This document shows, one piece after another, positions 8,387 through 17,864 of a stretch of 64,000 bases of DNA. Source of the stretch: Polluticaenibacter yanchengensis. GTDB taxonomy: Bacteria > Bacteroidota > Bacteroidia > Chitinophagales > Chitinophagaceae. The translations under genes and the position numbers were made by a program. Location: positions 62,001 through 126,000 of the forward strand of contig JAQGEF010000009.1 of the NCBI GenBank assembly GCA_027854065.1, read 5' to 3'. Under the pieces are notes generated by a model. That model worked only from the letters and a program-made list of their open reading frames with translations. It was not told where the DNA came from and searched no databases. How positions within the stretch are numbered: the first letter of the stretch is position 1; the number at the start of each line of letters is the position of its first letter.

Positions 8387-9394
8387 ATGAATATAGGTAA
8401 GCGATATACCCCGAAAGAGTTTATTATATGGAGCCGGAGAGATATTTATAAATGTTTTTTCCTCGCAGTAGTGCCAACAGTACTGTATTGCATTGGCTGG
8501 AGCTTTTTAGCCATATCATGGATGCCGGTGGCTATGCTGGGGACAGCAGTGGCATTTATTGTAGGTTTTAAAAACAATGCCAGTTATAACCGGCTTTGGG
8601 AAGCAAGACAGATTTATGGAGCGATTATCAACGATAGCCGCAGCTTTGCTGTAAAAGCCAGGGATTTTTCAGGAGGGAAGGATAGTGAACACGCAAAACT
8701 GTTCTTTAACAGGCATTTTGCCTGGTTGACCTTCCTGCGATACCAACTCAGGGAATCGCGCACATGGGAGACAATGGATGAATCGAGATACAAGGAATAC
8801 CTGAAAAATGTATATACGATACCGGAGCGCGAAATGTCATTGGAAGATGCCTTAAAAGGATTCTTAAGCAACGAAGATTTAGTATACCTGATGGGGAAGA
8901 AAAACCGGGCCTCGCAAACACTTGCCAGACAATCGGAAACCATCAACGCATTACACAAAACCGGTATCCTGACGGATTTTCAGCAAATGCAGTTACAAAA
9001 AAGCATAGAAGGCTTTTATGACCAGCAGGGAAAAGCCGAACGGATAAAAAACTTTCCTTATCCACGTAATTTTTCATCTATCACCTCCTACTTACTGCAC
9101 CTGTTCGTTGTATTATTACCCTTTGGATTACTAAAAGAATTTAGTCATTTAGGAGATGGTACCTTCCTGGAAGGCTGGACCATCTATTTTATTATTCCGT
9201 TTTCTACAATTGTGAGCTGGGCTTTTGTAACCCTTGACGCGGTGGGCGATAGCTCCATTAACCCGTTTGAGGGAAGCGCGAACGATATACCTATTACCCA
9301 GATCAGCAAAATGATAGAAACAGACATGAAAGAAATGCTGGATGACCCGGACCTACCGGCAGCAATAACGCCGGTTAATAATATATTGATGTAA
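8387..9394 (+). CDS. Bestrophin-like anion channel (UPF0187/YneE family)
   Basis: 335 aa. Family landmarks are WSRRDIYKCFF at the N-terminus and VGFKNNASYNRLWEARQIYGAIINDSR, the typical bestrophin stretch after the second membrane segment. Later hydrophobic pairs sit around residues 220-280, ending in FVTLDAVGDSSINPFEGSANDIP, the conserved acidic C-terminal motif. Prokaryotic bestrophins form pentameric inner-membrane ion channels. Upstream lies a structured element whose 3' stem ends near the start codon. The gene converges with osmC, with only two bases between stop codons. Confidence 0.9.
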   Translation: MNIGKRYTPKEFIIWSRRDIYKCFFLAVVPTVLYCIGWSFLAISWMPVAMLGTAVAFIVGFKNNASYNRLWEARQIYGAIINDSRSFAVKARDFSGGKDSEHAKLFFNRHFAWLTFLRYQLRESRTWETMDESRYKEYLKNVYTIPEREMSLEDALKGFLSNEDLVYLMGKKNRASQTLARQSETINALHKTGILTDFQQMQLQKSIEGFYDQQGKAERIKNFPYPRNFSSITSYLLHLFVVLLPFGLLKEFSHLGDGTFLEGWTIYFIIPFSTIVSWAFVTLDAVGDSSINPFEGSANDIPITQISKMIETDMKEMLDDPDLPAAITPVNNILM

Positions 9395-9396
9395 GA

Positions 9397-9864
9397 TCAG
9401 GCGGTAACTACGGGGCGGTGTAGAACCGGAAAATTCACAGAGTTTGCAATAAAACAATACCTGTTTGCCTCTTCATGCAACGCCATGGCTTTGGAAATCA
9501 TTGAAGCGTCCGATACTTTTATGACGGGTAATAAAACAACTTCGGTAAACCGCCCGCTCCCGTCCGGGCCTTCAATCATTGTGCCCTGTGCCTGATCGGT
9601 ATATGACTCCACAATAACATTATTGGCAGCGCATAAATGCAGATACCACAACATATGGCAGGAGGAAAGCGACGCCAGCAATAGGTCTTCAGGATTGTGC
9701 CTGCCAGCGTCCCCGCGAAAAGCGGGATCGGAAGAACCGGCAATAGCAGGTTTATTATTCACGCTTATCGTATGACTTCTTTCATATGTAGAATAATGAG
9801 CGGTACCACTGCCGGTATTGCCCGTCCATGTAATAGTAGCCTGGTAATGATGTTGTTTTGCCAT
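9397..9864 (-). CDS. OsmC-family peroxiredoxin-like protein
   Basis: 155 aa, the usual length of the OsmC/Ohr superfamily. NPEDLLLASLSSCHMLWYLHL contains the peroxidatic Cys and ANRYCFIANSV the second Cys, so both redox residues are present. The N-terminal ITWTGNTGSGTAHYSTYERSHTI matches the YciW/OsmC-like subfamily. Members reduce organic hydroperoxides in the cytoplasm. Start ATG at 9864. It is encoded convergently with the bestrophin gene. Confidence 0.9.
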   Translation of the reverse strand: MAKQHHYQATITWTGNTGSGTAHYSTYERSHTISVNNKPAIAGSSDPAFRGDAGRHNPEDLLLASLSSCHMLWYLHLCAANNVIVESYTDQAQGTMIEGPDGSGRFTEVVLLPVIKVSDASMISKAMALHEEANRYCFIANSVNFPVLHRPVVTA

Positions 9865-9986
9865 AATAGTGAAATTAATGAATACTGTTGAGTAGTGCTG
9901 AAAAACGTTCGTGTAAGATTAAAACCACTTATCAATATCAAATGACCCATTATCCCAAACTCCTTTACAGAAACCAAAAGGCGTTA

Positions 9987-9994
9987 TATGTTTG
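9987..9994 (+). promoter_or_regulatory. -7 box TATGTTTG
   Basis: Matches TAnnTTTG, 40 nt before ATG 10034. It overlaps a spurious upstream TTG start and so supports the downstream ATG. Confidence 0.45.
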
Positions 9995-10033
9995 CACTAT
10001 CAAAATAATCAAACACATAAAAACACACACATC

Positions 10034-10360
10034 ATGAAAAAGCTAATTTTAACTGCCGTTACCGTTTCTTCTTTTGCTTTAGTAAACGCAAATGCTGCTG
10101 AAACAAAAACAAGTGCTGCAGCTGCCAATGCTGTAAATGTTGCTGCCCTTGTAGAAGAAAATAATAACCTTCACCTGGAAGTGGAAAGTTTGAAAACGAA
10201 CGTAGAAAATTTGAAACAAACCGTTGAATATAACAAAAGCATGCAGGCTACCATTAATAAGCTACGTGCTGAAGATGCATTAAAAATGCAGGAAGACGCT
10301 CAAAATCTTAAATCCTATAATGCTATCATGTTTAAAACCGTAAAGCAATTAGCTAACTAA
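10034..10360 (+). CDS. Small secreted coiled-coil protein
   Basis: 108 aa starting MKKLILTAVTVSSFALVNANA, a clear signal peptide with an AxA-type cleavage site near residue 20. The mature part is Ala-rich for about 20 residues. Then it is strongly helical with heptad leucines and valines (LVEENNNLHLEVESLKTNVENLKQTVEY), so it is probably a periplasmic coiled coil. No catalytic motif is seen. Similar small proteins are common in Bacteroidota, but their function is unknown to me. It stands alone, with its own promoter and a terminator about 150 bp downstream. Confidence 0.75.
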   Translation: MKKLILTAVTVSSFALVNANAAETKTSAAAANAVNVAALVEENNNLHLEVESLKTNVENLKQTVEYNKSMQATINKLRAEDALKMQEDAQNLKSYNAIMFKTVKQLAN

Positions 10361-10506
10361 TAATTGCCCCGGTTTGGTAAGTATGAATGTTATAACAATT
10401 TGTATAGAGAGCCAAATGTAACACATCCCACACACACGCATAAAGCAATCATTGACTATAAATAGTTAAACACACTTACCCCTTGTTACTTTGTTTATTA
10501 ATAGTT

Positions 10507-10538
10507 TAAAAACCGGGTCCATAGCAGCCCGTTTTTTT
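10507..10538 (+). terminator. Intrinsic terminator
   Basis: AAAACCGGG and GCCCGTTTTTTTT flank a ten-base loop: a short GC stem followed by eight T. It lies about 150 bp after the small coiled-coil gene. Confidence 0.55.
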
Positions 10539-10639
10539 TATGCCACTACTCTATCCTGAAAATATTTTTATTCTGACCGTTTAAAATTTTACTTTTATTG
10601 GCGAATACGCTTTAAGACATTGGAGAAACTTTATTACAG

Positions 10640-11164
10640 ATGATTTTAATTATAGCGACCACCAACAGGAAACAATCCAAGACTTATAACCTGGCACTGT
10701 ACTACCAGGATCTACTGGTCGAACTGGGGGTAGAATCAGATATACTGACACTTGAAAACCTCCCTGTTGATTTTGCCTTCTCAGCCTTATACGAGAACAA
10801 TGGTAAGAATGAAGCGTTTAATGTATTGAGAGAGAAGTTTGAACAAGCATCAAAATATGTGTACATTATACCGGAGTACAATGGTTCATTTCCCGGGGTA
10901 TTAAAAACATTTATCGACGGATTAGGCTGGCCAAGCCCTTTAAAAAATAAAAAAGCCGCGCTGGTAGGTATTAGTGATGGCAGTTTAGGTGGTGCGCACG
11001 CTTTAAGTCATTTTACAGATATCCTCCATTATTTACACTGTAACGTATTATCACTGCAGGTCCGCATTCCTTATATGAAAAAAAATTATATAGAACACCA
11101 GATACAGGATGAATTTATTGATAAATTAATGCACGAACAGGCAGAGGCATTAATAGATTTCTAA
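10640..11164 (+). CDS. NADPH-dependent FMN reductase-like flavoprotein
   Basis: 174 aa with the flavodoxin-like fold of NAD(P)H-dependent FMN reductases. The N-terminal IIATTNRKQSKTYNLAL is the phosphate-binding loop. IPEYNGSFPGVLKTFIDGL is the family signature that stacks on the isoalloxazine ring. ALVGISDGSLGGAHALSHF follows, as in typical members. It is a cytoplasmic quinone or azo-type reductase, and its substrate cannot be read from sequence. A paralogue with PEYNRSVPGVLKNAID is encoded at 14799-15356. Confidence 0.88.
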   Translation: MILIIATTNRKQSKTYNLALYYQDLLVELGVESDILTLENLPVDFAFSALYENNGKNEAFNVLREKFEQASKYVYIIPEYNGSFPGVLKTFIDGLGWPSPLKNKKAALVGISDGSLGGAHALSHFTDILHYLHCNVLSLQVRIPYMKKNYIEHQIQDEFIDKLMHEQAEALIDF

Positions 11165-11317
11165 TATAAGAAATACAGAGAAAATACACTCTATTTAATT
11201 GGTTGTTAGAATAATATGTATTTTCCTGAACATTTTATTTTACAGAGTGACATTTTTTAAGGTTATTTGTACTCCGAATTCATCATTTCATAGTTCAAAA
11301 TAAATTACAGAGAATTT

Positions 11318-12031
11318 ATGCTTCCTAAGTATAAGCGCGTATTATTAAAGCTTTCCGGAGAGTCATTAATGGGTGAAAATAGCTATGGCTTAGACCCGAA
11401 AGTACTTTCCTCCTATGCAAAAGAAATTAAGCAAATCACAAGTTTAGGGGTGCAAGTGGCCTTAGTAGTTGGCGGTGGAAATATTTACAGAGGTATGAAC
11501 GAAGCTGAAACAGGTATTGAACGTGCCCATGGTGATTATATGGGTATGCTGGCCACCATGATCAATGGCATGGCTATGCAAAGTGCCCTGGAAAAAGAAG
11601 GTGTTTATACCCGTTTACAAAGTGCCATACAAATGGAAGCCATCGCAGAGCCTTATATCCGTCGCAGAGCAATGCGCCATTTAGAAAAAGGACGTGTGGT
11701 TATCTTCGGTGCAGGTACCGGCAATCCGTACTTTACAACTGATACTGCAGGTAGCTTAAGAGCCATTGAAATTAAAGCTGACGTTATCTTAAAAGGGACT
11801 CGTGTAGACGGTATTTATACTGCAGACCCGGAAAAAGATCCGAATGCCGTAAAATACAACACCATTACTTACAAAGAATGCATTGCCAATAATTTAAAAA
11901 TTATGGACATGACTGCATTCACCCTGTGTATGGAAAATAATTTGCCGATCATTGTATTTGATATGAACAAACCGGGTAACCTGTTAAATGTAATCAGCGG
12001 TGGTGATGTAGGTACTTTAGTAACTGCATAA
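11318..12031 (+). CDS. pyrH: UMP kinase
   Basis: 237 aa, the usual size. It phosphorylates UMP to UDP in pyrimidine nucleotide synthesis as a cytoplasmic hexamer. Visible motifs are the N-terminal [62 protein letters not shown] and [19 protein letters not shown], all characteristic of bacterial PyrH. A strong terminator follows. The frr gene that often accompanies pyrH is not downstream here. Confidence 0.97.
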   Translation: MLPKYKRVLLKLSGESLMGENSYGLDPKVLSSYAKEIKQITSLGVQVALVVGGGNIYRGMNEAETGIERAHGDYMGMLATMINGMAMQSALEKEGVYTRLQSAIQMEAIAEPYIRRRAMRHLEKGRVVIFGAGTGNPYFTTDTAGSLRAIEIKADVILKGTRVDGIYTADPEKDPNAVKYNTITYKECIANNLKIMDMTAFTLCMENNLPIIVFDMNKPGNLLNVISGGDVGTLVTA

Positions 12032-12049
12032 CCCCATAAGAAATATAAA

Positions 12050-12085
12050 AAAATCGTCTCTGGAACAAAAATCAGGGACGATTTT
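12050..12085 (+). terminator. Intrinsic terminator of pyrH
   Basis: Perfect 13-bp stem AAAATCGTCTCTG / CAGGGACGATTTT apart from one G-T pair, with a ten-base loop. Confidence 0.8.
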
Positions 12086-12239
12086 GTTTGAAAGACACAC
12101 CATACCTGCGATACTTAAATACAGGATTTAACTGGATATCTATTATTCACAGGCATGCCTGATATTTAGCATTTGTATATTATCTGTTATAATTATCAGG
12201 TTATTGATGTTATTTATACTTTTTTGTAGAACTCTTTCG

Positions 12240-12247
12240 TAACTTCG
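12240..12247 (+). promoter_or_regulatory. Possible -7 box TAACTTCG upstream of sufC
   Basis: One mismatch to TAnnTTTG, 88 bp before the sufC start. This would place the whole operon start between pyrH and sufC, so no sufB lies on the same transcript. Confidence 0.35.
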
Positions 12248-12334
12248 CACTCCAATAAGCAATTAATACGAATAAACACTACTTAAAATCAATGGGTTAA
12301 GTGGGGTTTTCGATAAATTTAATAAAGCATAATC

Positions 12335-13099
12335 ATGTTATCAATAAAAAATTTACATGCCACAATCGATGGTAAGGAAATTTTAAGAGGAATCAACCTG
12401 GACATTAAACCGGGTGAAGTTCACGCTATTATGGGACCAAACGGTGCCGGCAAAAGTACTTTGGCCAATGTATTAACAGGACGCCCGGGTTACGAGGTTA
12501 CTGAAGGTTCCGTTATTTTCAATGGTAAAGAATTATTAGAATTAGCACCGGAAGAACGCGCAGGTGAAGGTTTATTTTTAAGCTTTCAGTACCCGGTAGA
12601 AATTCCGGGTTTAAGTACCACTAACTTTGTAAAGACTGCCGTAAACGAAGTACGTAAATACCGTGGCCAGGAGCCGTTAGATGCTGTTGCTTTCCTTAAA
12701 TTAATAAAAGAAAAAATGGCATTAATGGAGATCAATCAATCCCTTTTAAGCCGTTCTTTAAACGAAGGGTTTTCTGGTGGTGAGAAAAAGCGCAACGAAA
12801 TTTTCCAGATGGCAATGTTAGAACCAAAATTGGCCATTCTTGATGAAACCGATTCTGGCCTGGATATCGATGCCATCCGTGTGGTATCTAATGGTGTCAA
12901 CAAAATTAAAAGCAGCGAAAATGCGGTACTGGCCATTACCCACTACCAGCGTTTGCTAGATTATATCGTTCCTGATTTTGTACATGTTCTGTACAATGGA
13001 AAAATTGTAAAATCAGGCCCTAAAGAATTGGCTTTAGAATTAGAAGAAAAAGGCTACGACTTTATTAAAGCAGAATTAGGTGAATTGCAGGGCGCATAA
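12335..13099 (+). CDS. sufC: Fe-S cluster assembly ATPase SufC
   Basis: 254 aa ABC-type ATPase of the SUF iron-sulfur cluster scaffold SufBCD, cytoplasmic. It has Walker [11 protein letters not shown]-loop [11 protein letters not shown], signature [10 protein letters not shown] and Walker [13 protein letters not shown], the SufC-specific ending. [11 protein letters not shown] contains the switch His. Its partner sufD follows after 61 bp. sufB is not in the window, and upstream lies the pyrH terminator. Confidence 0.97.
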   Translation: MLSIKNLHATIDGKEILRGINLDIKPGEVHAIMGPNGAGKSTLANVLTGRPGYEVTEGSVIFNGKELLELAPEERAGEGLFLSFQYPVEIPGLSTTNFVKTAVNEVRKYRGQEPLDAVAFLKLIKEKMALMEINQSLLSRSLNEGFSGGEKKRNEIFQMAMLEPKLAILDETDSGLDIDAIRVVSNGVNKIKSSENAVLAITHYQRLLDYIVPDFVHVLYNGKIVKSGPKELALELEEKGYDFIKAELGELQGA

Positions 13100-13160
13100 T
13101 CAGTAATGCAAGTGCGATCATTTTATTAACCTACAAAAGCCTTACATAGTCTTTTATTTT

Positions 13161-14462
13161 ATGGATACACCAATTTTTTTAAAAGAACAATTCGAAAAGT
13201 TACAAGCGCAGGAAACCAGTGAACTGACAGGTTTTCGCCAGCAGGCTTTTCAAAATCTCGAACAATATGGCATTCCCACGCTTAAACATGAAGAGTGGAG
13301 ATATACCCGCGTAAACACTTTATTCAACAAAGATTACGAGGTAAATAACAATACCGGCCTTACCTGGGAGCAATTAAGCGATAACCGTCTGCCAGGTTAC
13401 CAGGATGCCAATGAACTGGTATTTGTCAACGGCGTTTTTAATCCTTCATTATCCAACCTGTTATCAGCGGATTTAGAAGTATTACCGCTAAACGAAGCCG
13501 CTGCTGTGTACAAAAACATAGTTGATACTTATCTGGGACACAGCGCCGATTATTTAAAAGACGGCATTAATGCCTTAAGCAGCGCATTTGTACATGGCGG
13601 TGTTTTTATACAGGTAAAACGCAGCAAAGCAGTAGAGCATCCGGTGTACATTTATAATGTAGCAGTAGCTACAGATGTAAATGTCCTGGCACAGCCACGC
13701 AGCCTGGTCTATTTACAGCAAAATGCACAACTTACCATCACTGAAACCAATATTACACTTGGCAGCCAGCAAAGCTTCACCAATAAAGTAATGGAAATAG
13801 TATTAGAACAGGATGCCAATCTTTCCTACTATTTAATTCAGAATGACAGCACCAATGCCAGCCAGGTAAGCACTACCCATATCCGTCACATCGGTACCAG
13901 CTATTCAAAAGCGGTCACCGTATCTTTAGACGGCGCATTAGTACGCAATAACCTCAACATTATTTTAGAAGCACCGCATTGCGAAAGCCACATGTACGGT
14001 TTAAGCTTATTAAGCGGCACCACGCATGTCGATAATCATACCATCGTAGACAATCGTCAGCCGGATTGCTTGAGCAACGAATTATACAAAGGTCTTTTCG
14101 ACGGAAACAGTACCGGCGTTTTCAACGGTAAAATTTTTGTACAGCAGATCGCTCAAAAAACAAATGCGTTTCAAAGCAATAAAAATATTTTATTAAGCGA
14201 TGGCGCATCCGTAAATACCAAACCGCAGTTAGAAATTTTCGCCGACAATGTTAAGTGTAGCCATGGTTGTACCATCGGTCAGTTAGACGAAGAAGCGTTA
14301 TTTTATCTGCAGAGCCGCGGCATAACCGAAAATTCGGCAAAAGCCATGTTACTACACGGTTTTGCGATAGATGTGTTAGATAATATAACAAATGAAGCCA
14401 TTAAAAAGTATGTAGATGTCATCATCTCAAAACGGTTAAATTTCGATTTGGAGACAATATAG
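13161..14462 (+). CDS. sufD: Fe-S cluster assembly protein SufD
   Basis: 433 aa beta-helical scaffold partner of SufC. The N-terminal helical domain includes the conserved LKHEEWRYT (KxEEWRYT). The C-terminal core contains NHTIVDNRQPDCLSNELYKGLFDG, TGVFNGKIFVQQIAQKTNAFQSN and KCSHGCTIGQLDEEALFYLQSRG, with the conserved SHG Cys/His pair. It provides part of the cluster assembly interface with SufB and binds SufC. A strong terminator directly follows, so sufS and sufE are not in this operon. Confidence 0.96.
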   Translation: MDTPIFLKEQFEKLQAQETSELTGFRQQAFQNLEQYGIPTLKHEEWRYTRVNTLFNKDYEVNNNTGLTWEQLSDNRLPGYQDANELVFVNGVFNPSLSNLLSADLEVLPLNEAAAVYKNIVDTYLGHSADYLKDGINALSSAFVHGGVFIQVKRSKAVEHPVYIYNVAVATDVNVLAQPRSLVYLQQNAQLTITETNITLGSQQSFTNKVMEIVLEQDANLSYYLIQNDSTNASQVSTTHIRHIGTSYSKAVTVSLDGALVRNNLNIILEAPHCESHMYGLSLLSGTTHVDNHTIVDNRQPDCLSNELYKGLFDGNSTGVFNGKIFVQQIAQKTNAFQSNKNILLSDGASVNTKPQLEIFADNVKCSHGCTIGQLDEEALFYLQSRGITENSAKAMLLHGFAIDVLDNITNEAIKKYVDVIISKRLNFDLETI

Positions 14463-14475
14463 TACCAATTGGTAT
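14463..14475. repeat. Palindrome TACCAATTGGTAT
   Basis: Belongs to the ATACCAAnnGGTAT set. It overlaps the sufD stop region and precedes the terminator. Confidence 0.5.
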
Positions 14476-14483
14476 ATTTTAGG

Positions 14484-14522
14484 AAAAGGGACTGTTCTAT
14501 ATTTTATGAACAGTCCCTTTTT
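14484..14522 (+). terminator. Intrinsic terminator of sufCD
   Basis: Perfect 14-bp stem AAAAGGGACTGTTC / GAACAGTCCCTTTT, ten-base loop, trailing T. Confidence 0.85.
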
Positions 14523-14579
14523 GCTTTTTCAATTCCAGTTTATCATATTCAGCCATCCAGGTATAAATACTATTTTTAT

Positions 14580-14758
14580 TTGGGGCTGTCAACTGTATAT
14601 AATAAATGAGCATTTGTTCTGCGTGCTTAGGGCTCCGCTACGCTCGGTATATTTTTCGCAGGTACTGCCGTTTACAACACCTTTAGTTTCATCTGCGAAA
14701 AATATACTGGCTCCTTCGTCGCCACCCACGCATGCAGCAGCCTTTCAGCAGTAATACG
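14580..14758 (+). repeat. Structured intergenic repeat, copy 3
   Basis: It begins GGGGCTGT near 14582 and contains GGGCTCCGCTACGCTCGG (14630-14647). A 14-bp perfect inverted repeat (GTATATTTTTCGCA at 14647-14660 and its complement at 14694-14707) follows, then CTGGCTCCTTCGTCGCC..ACGCATGCAGCAGCC. A short open frame across it is not a credible gene. Confidence 0.75.
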
Positions 14759-14798
14759 CTATTTAACCGGATTTCGGCTTCTCAATTTCAATAATATA

Positions 14799-15356
14799 TT
14801 ATACAGCGTTTTTTTCAAACCAGCTGATATAAGCCGCCACTGCTTTTTTCAGAAAAGCCTTAGTATCTCCTTCTTTTAAATGTCCATTTTCATCAATATC
14901 ATTTTTAATCTGGGCCAGATAGACCTCCGGCTGTTGCATCGTTGGCATATTTAAAAATACCAGGCTTTGCCTTAAATGATGATTGGCGCCAAAGCCAGAA
15001 AGATGTCCCGGCGAATTGCTGAATACCGCTGCAGGCTTTTTATCCCATATACTTTTGTTATAAGGTCTGGAGCCTACATCTATAGCATTTTTTAAAACAC
15101 CGGGTACAGAACGATTATATTCAGGGGTCACAAATATTACTCCCGATATGCCTTTCATTGTTTCTCTGAAAAGGTGAATAGCCTGAGGCACATCATTGTA
15201 ATCATCGAAATCCTGGTTATAAATTGGTAAATCCTCTAAAGAAACCATTTTGAATTCGTATCCTTCCGGAGCAAACTCAATAATAGCTTCTGCTATTTTT
15301 TTTGAGAATGATGCTTTACGCAGGCTGCCTGCAAGAATGCCGATTACTTTATCCAT
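14799..15356 (-). CDS. NADPH-dependent FMN reductase
   Basis: 185 aa flavodoxin-like protein. It begins MDKVIGILAGSLRKASFSKKIAEA, the FMN phosphate loop, and contains FVTPEYNRSVPGVLKNAIDVGSRP, the diagnostic signature, then PAAVFSNSPGHLSGFGANHHLRQSL. It is related to the YieF/ChrR and azoreductase-like reductases, with a cytoplasmic quinone, chromate or flavin reductase role; the substrate is unknown. It is transcribed in the same direction as the SDR gene that ends 104 bp upstream of it, so the two oxidoreductases may form a unit. Confidence 0.9.
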   Translation of the reverse strand: MDKVIGILAGSLRKASFSKKIAEAIIEFAPEGYEFKMVSLEDLPIYNQDFDDYNDVPQAIHLFRETMKGISGVIFVTPEYNRSVPGVLKNAIDVGSRPYNKSIWDKKPAAVFSNSPGHLSGFGANHHLRQSLVFLNMPTMQQPEVYLAQIKNDIDENGHLKEGDTKAFLKKAVAAYISWFEKNAV

Positions 15357-15460
15357 AACAATGATTTTAAACGTTATAAATCTTCGTTTTACATTATAAA
15401 ATATACAATAACCCGGCCTAAGTTTACAGTACCAACCCCTTATGAATCATTATTTATCAG

Positions 15461-16213
15461 TTAAACTGCAGTATAACCACCATCTATCAGGTAATAGGCG
15501 CCGGTAATAAAAGCTGCTTTATCACTGCTTAAAAATAAAACGAGATTGGCCACATCCTCCGGCACACCTAAACGGCCAACCGGGTGTTTTTGTTTTATAG
15601 CTTCCAGAACCTCCTCAGTGAGGTTGTTTTCCAATAACGGCGTCCGAATATAACCTGGCCCTACAGCATTACAGCGAATTTTCTTTGGACCATACTCTAC
15701 ACCAATATTTTTGGTAAGTCCTACTACCCCATGTTTGCTGGTGGTATAAGCCCCGGAAGAAGGCGCAGCCACGGTTCCATGTACAGATGCCATATTAATA
15801 ATACAACCACTGCCATTTTTTTCCATAGCTTTTAGCTGGTATTTACAGCCATAAAAAACACCGTTCAAATTCACATCCAATACCTTTTTCCAGCTTTCTA
15901 AAGAATAATCACCCGTTAGAGCTGCTTCGCCGCCAATTCCTGCATTATTGCAAGCAATATCCAACTTACCGAAAATACCAACTGTAGCATCCACCAGGGC
16001 TTCACAATCTTCAGGTTTAGAGGTATCCGCTTTAAAAAAAACAGCATTACCGCCTGCTTCCTTTATTGCTTCTACGGTTTCGTTACCACCTTTCTCATCT
16101 ATATCAGACACCATTACAGCCGCTCCCTCCTTTGCATAAGCAAGCGCAATAGCCCTTCCAATTCCTGAACCTGCACCTGTTACAAGAGCTGCCTTATTTT
16201 GTAAATCATTCAT
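15461..16213 (-). CDS. Short-chain dehydrogenase/reductase
   Basis: 250 aa classical SDR. It has the nucleotide-binding VTGAGSGIGRAIA, DIDEKGGNE after beta-2 (Asp suggests NAD(H) preference), CNNAGIGG, a catalytic Ser in NMASVHG and the YxxxK pair in SGAYTTSKHGV. The C-terminal region FITGAYYLIDGGYTAV is typical. It is a cytoplasmic oxidoreductase, and the substrate cannot be inferred. It probably shares a transcript with the FMN reductase at 14799. Confidence 0.92.
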   Translation of the reverse strand: MNDLQNKAALVTGAGSGIGRAIALAYAKEGAAVMVSDIDEKGGNETVEAIKEAGGNAVFFKADTSKPEDCEALVDATVGIFGKLDIACNNAGIGGEAALTGDYSLESWKKVLDVNLNGVFYGCKYQLKAMEKNGSGCIINMASVHGTVAAPSSGAYTTSKHGVVGLTKNIGVEYGPKKIRCNAVGPGYIRTPLLENNLTEEVLEAIKQKHPVGRLGVPEDVANLVLFLSSDKAAFITGAYYLIDGGYTAV

Positions 16214-16471
16214 ATGACATTATTTAAAAAATGAATAAAATCTCCACTTAAAGGTACTTAAAAAGAAAGGATCATTTGCCAAATAATCATTAAAAGTGAG
16301 TGAAAATATAGAATACCAGGCCATTTAAATAGAACAATTACAGGTGGTTAATAATAATTCTGAATACAAGGAACTAAAACTTTTCAATTTCAAATAGAGC
16401 TTTATATAGCCCCGCTTTTTTAATGTTACGAGTTTGGGAAAAATTAAGAATTCAGTATCCTAATTTGCCCG

Positions 16472-16479
16472 TACCTTTG
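16472..16479 (+). promoter_or_regulatory. -7 box TACCTTTG of rimO
   Basis: An exact TAnnTTTG match ending only 7 nt before the rimO ATG. If used, the mRNA would have almost no leader. Confidence 0.45.
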
Positions 16480-16486
16480 CCAATCC

Positions 16487-17800
16487 ATGAAAACAAAATC
16501 GTTAAAAAGAGACAAAGTCAACATTATTACACTAGGTTGCAGTAAAAACCTGGTAGATAGTGAAGTATTAAGTGGACAGCTTGCTGCCAATGATATAGAC
16601 GTTGTACACGAAAATGAAAAAAAAGACCACAATATAGTTATTGTAAACACTTGTGGATTTATAGATAAAGCAAAAGAAGAAAGCATCAACACCATACTCG
16701 ACCAGGTGACCCTAAAGAAAAAAGGCAAACTGGACAAAGTATATGTAACCGGCTGCTTAAGCGAACGCTATAAACAAAACCTTGAAGATGAAATTCCGGA
16801 AGTAGACGCTTTTTTTGGCACCATGGAATTGCCAATGATTTTGAAGCAGTTTGAAGCAGATTATAAAGCAGAACTGATAGGAGAACGCCTTTTAAGTACG
16901 CCACAACACTATGCTTATCTTAAAATCAGCGAAGGCTGTAATCGCACCTGCTCTTTTTGTGCCATTCCATTAATGCGGGGCAAACATATCAGTCGCAGCA
17001 TCGAAGATCTCGTAAACGAAGCCAAAAACCTCGTAAAGCGTGGCGTAAAAGAAATTATGCTCATTGCGCAGGAGCTCACTTACTACGGATTAGATATCTA
17101 TAAAGAACGCTCATTACCTAAACTATTAAACGAATTGGCAGACATCGAAGGTTTGGAGTGGATACGCCTCCACTACGCTTACCCAAGCAAATTTCCCATG
17201 GAAATTATAGATGTCATGCGTGAACGTAAAAATATCTGTAACTACCTTGATATCCCACTGCAACATGCTGCCAACAATATGCTCAAAGCAATGCGCAGGA
17301 ATATTACCCGCGAAGAAATGGAAGAACTCGTTACCGAAATCCGCCGCAGGAATCCCGATATAGCGATTCGCACCACACTCATTGCAGGATTTCCCGGCGA
17401 AACCCGTGAAGATGTAGAAGAGTTAAAGGCGTTTTTAGAAAAAATGCGTTTTGACAGGGTAGGTATTTTTAGCTACAGTCACGAGGAAAATACCTCTGCA
17501 CACGACCTGGAAGACAATATTTCCCAGGAAGAAAAAGAAGCCCGTGCGCAGGAAATAATGGAAGTACAGCAGGAAATAAGTTACGAAAAAAACCAGGAAA
17601 AAGTAGGCCAGACATTACGGGTACTCATAGATAAGAAAGAAGCAGGTAAATACCTCGGAAGAACAGAGTTTGACAGTGTGGAGGTAGATAACGAAGTCGT
17701 AATAGAAAGCAAAAAGAAATTAATACCGGGTACATTTGTAAATGTAAAGATCACCAAGGCTTACGACTATGATTTAGTAGGCGAAGTAGTTGAAGATTAA
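16487..17800 (+). CDS. rimO: Ribosomal protein S12 methylthiotransferase RimO
   Basis: 437 aa radical-SAM enzyme that methylthiolates the conserved aspartate of ribosomal protein S12. The N-terminal UPF0004 domain has the three cluster cysteines in TLGCSKNLVDSE, VNTCGFIDKAKEES and VTGCLSERY. The radical-SAM domain has CNRTCSFCAIP (CxxxCxxC). A C-terminal TRAM domain ends KITKAYDYDLVGEVVE. The KEES and GCSKN features separate RimO from MiaB. A -7 box sits immediately in front of the start. Confidence 0.97.
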   Translation: MKTKSLKRDKVNIITLGCSKNLVDSEVLSGQLAANDIDVVHENEKKDHNIVIVNTCGFIDKAKEESINTILDQVTLKKKGKLDKVYVTGCLSERYKQNLEDEIPEVDAFFGTMELPMILKQFEADYKAELIGERLLSTPQHYAYLKISEGCNRTCSFCAIPLMRGKHISRSIEDLVNEAKNLVKRGVKEIMLIAQELTYYGLDIYKERSLPKLLNELADIEGLEWIRLHYAYPSKFPMEIIDVMRERKNICNYLDIPLQHAANNMLKAMRRNITREEMEELVTEIRRRNPDIAIRTTLIAGFPGETREDVEELKAFLEKMRFDRVGIFSYSHEENTSAHDLEDNISQEEKEARAQEIMEVQQEISYEKNQEKVGQTLRVLIDKKEAGKYLGRTEFDSVEVDNEVVIESKKKLIPGTFVNVKITKAYDYDLVGEVVED

Positions 17801-17812
17801 AACTTTTTATAG

Positions 17813-17842
17813 AAAAGGGTGCTGAATAAGCATCCTTTTTTT
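17813..17842 (+). terminator. Intrinsic terminator of rimO
   Basis: AAAAGGGTGCT pairs with AGCATCCTTTT (11 bp, one G-T) around a five-base loop, followed by a T run. Confidence 0.8.
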
Positions 17843-17864
17843 ATATTTATAAAAATGTTCCGTT

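Noticed and set aside
8103..8387. Minus-strand open frame over the structured RNA candidate
   Set aside because: The paired bases explain the sequence better; residues show no domain.
14506..14754. Open frame of 82 codons after sufD
   Set aside because: It overlaps a terminator and structured repeat copy 3; the sequence is explained by the repeat.
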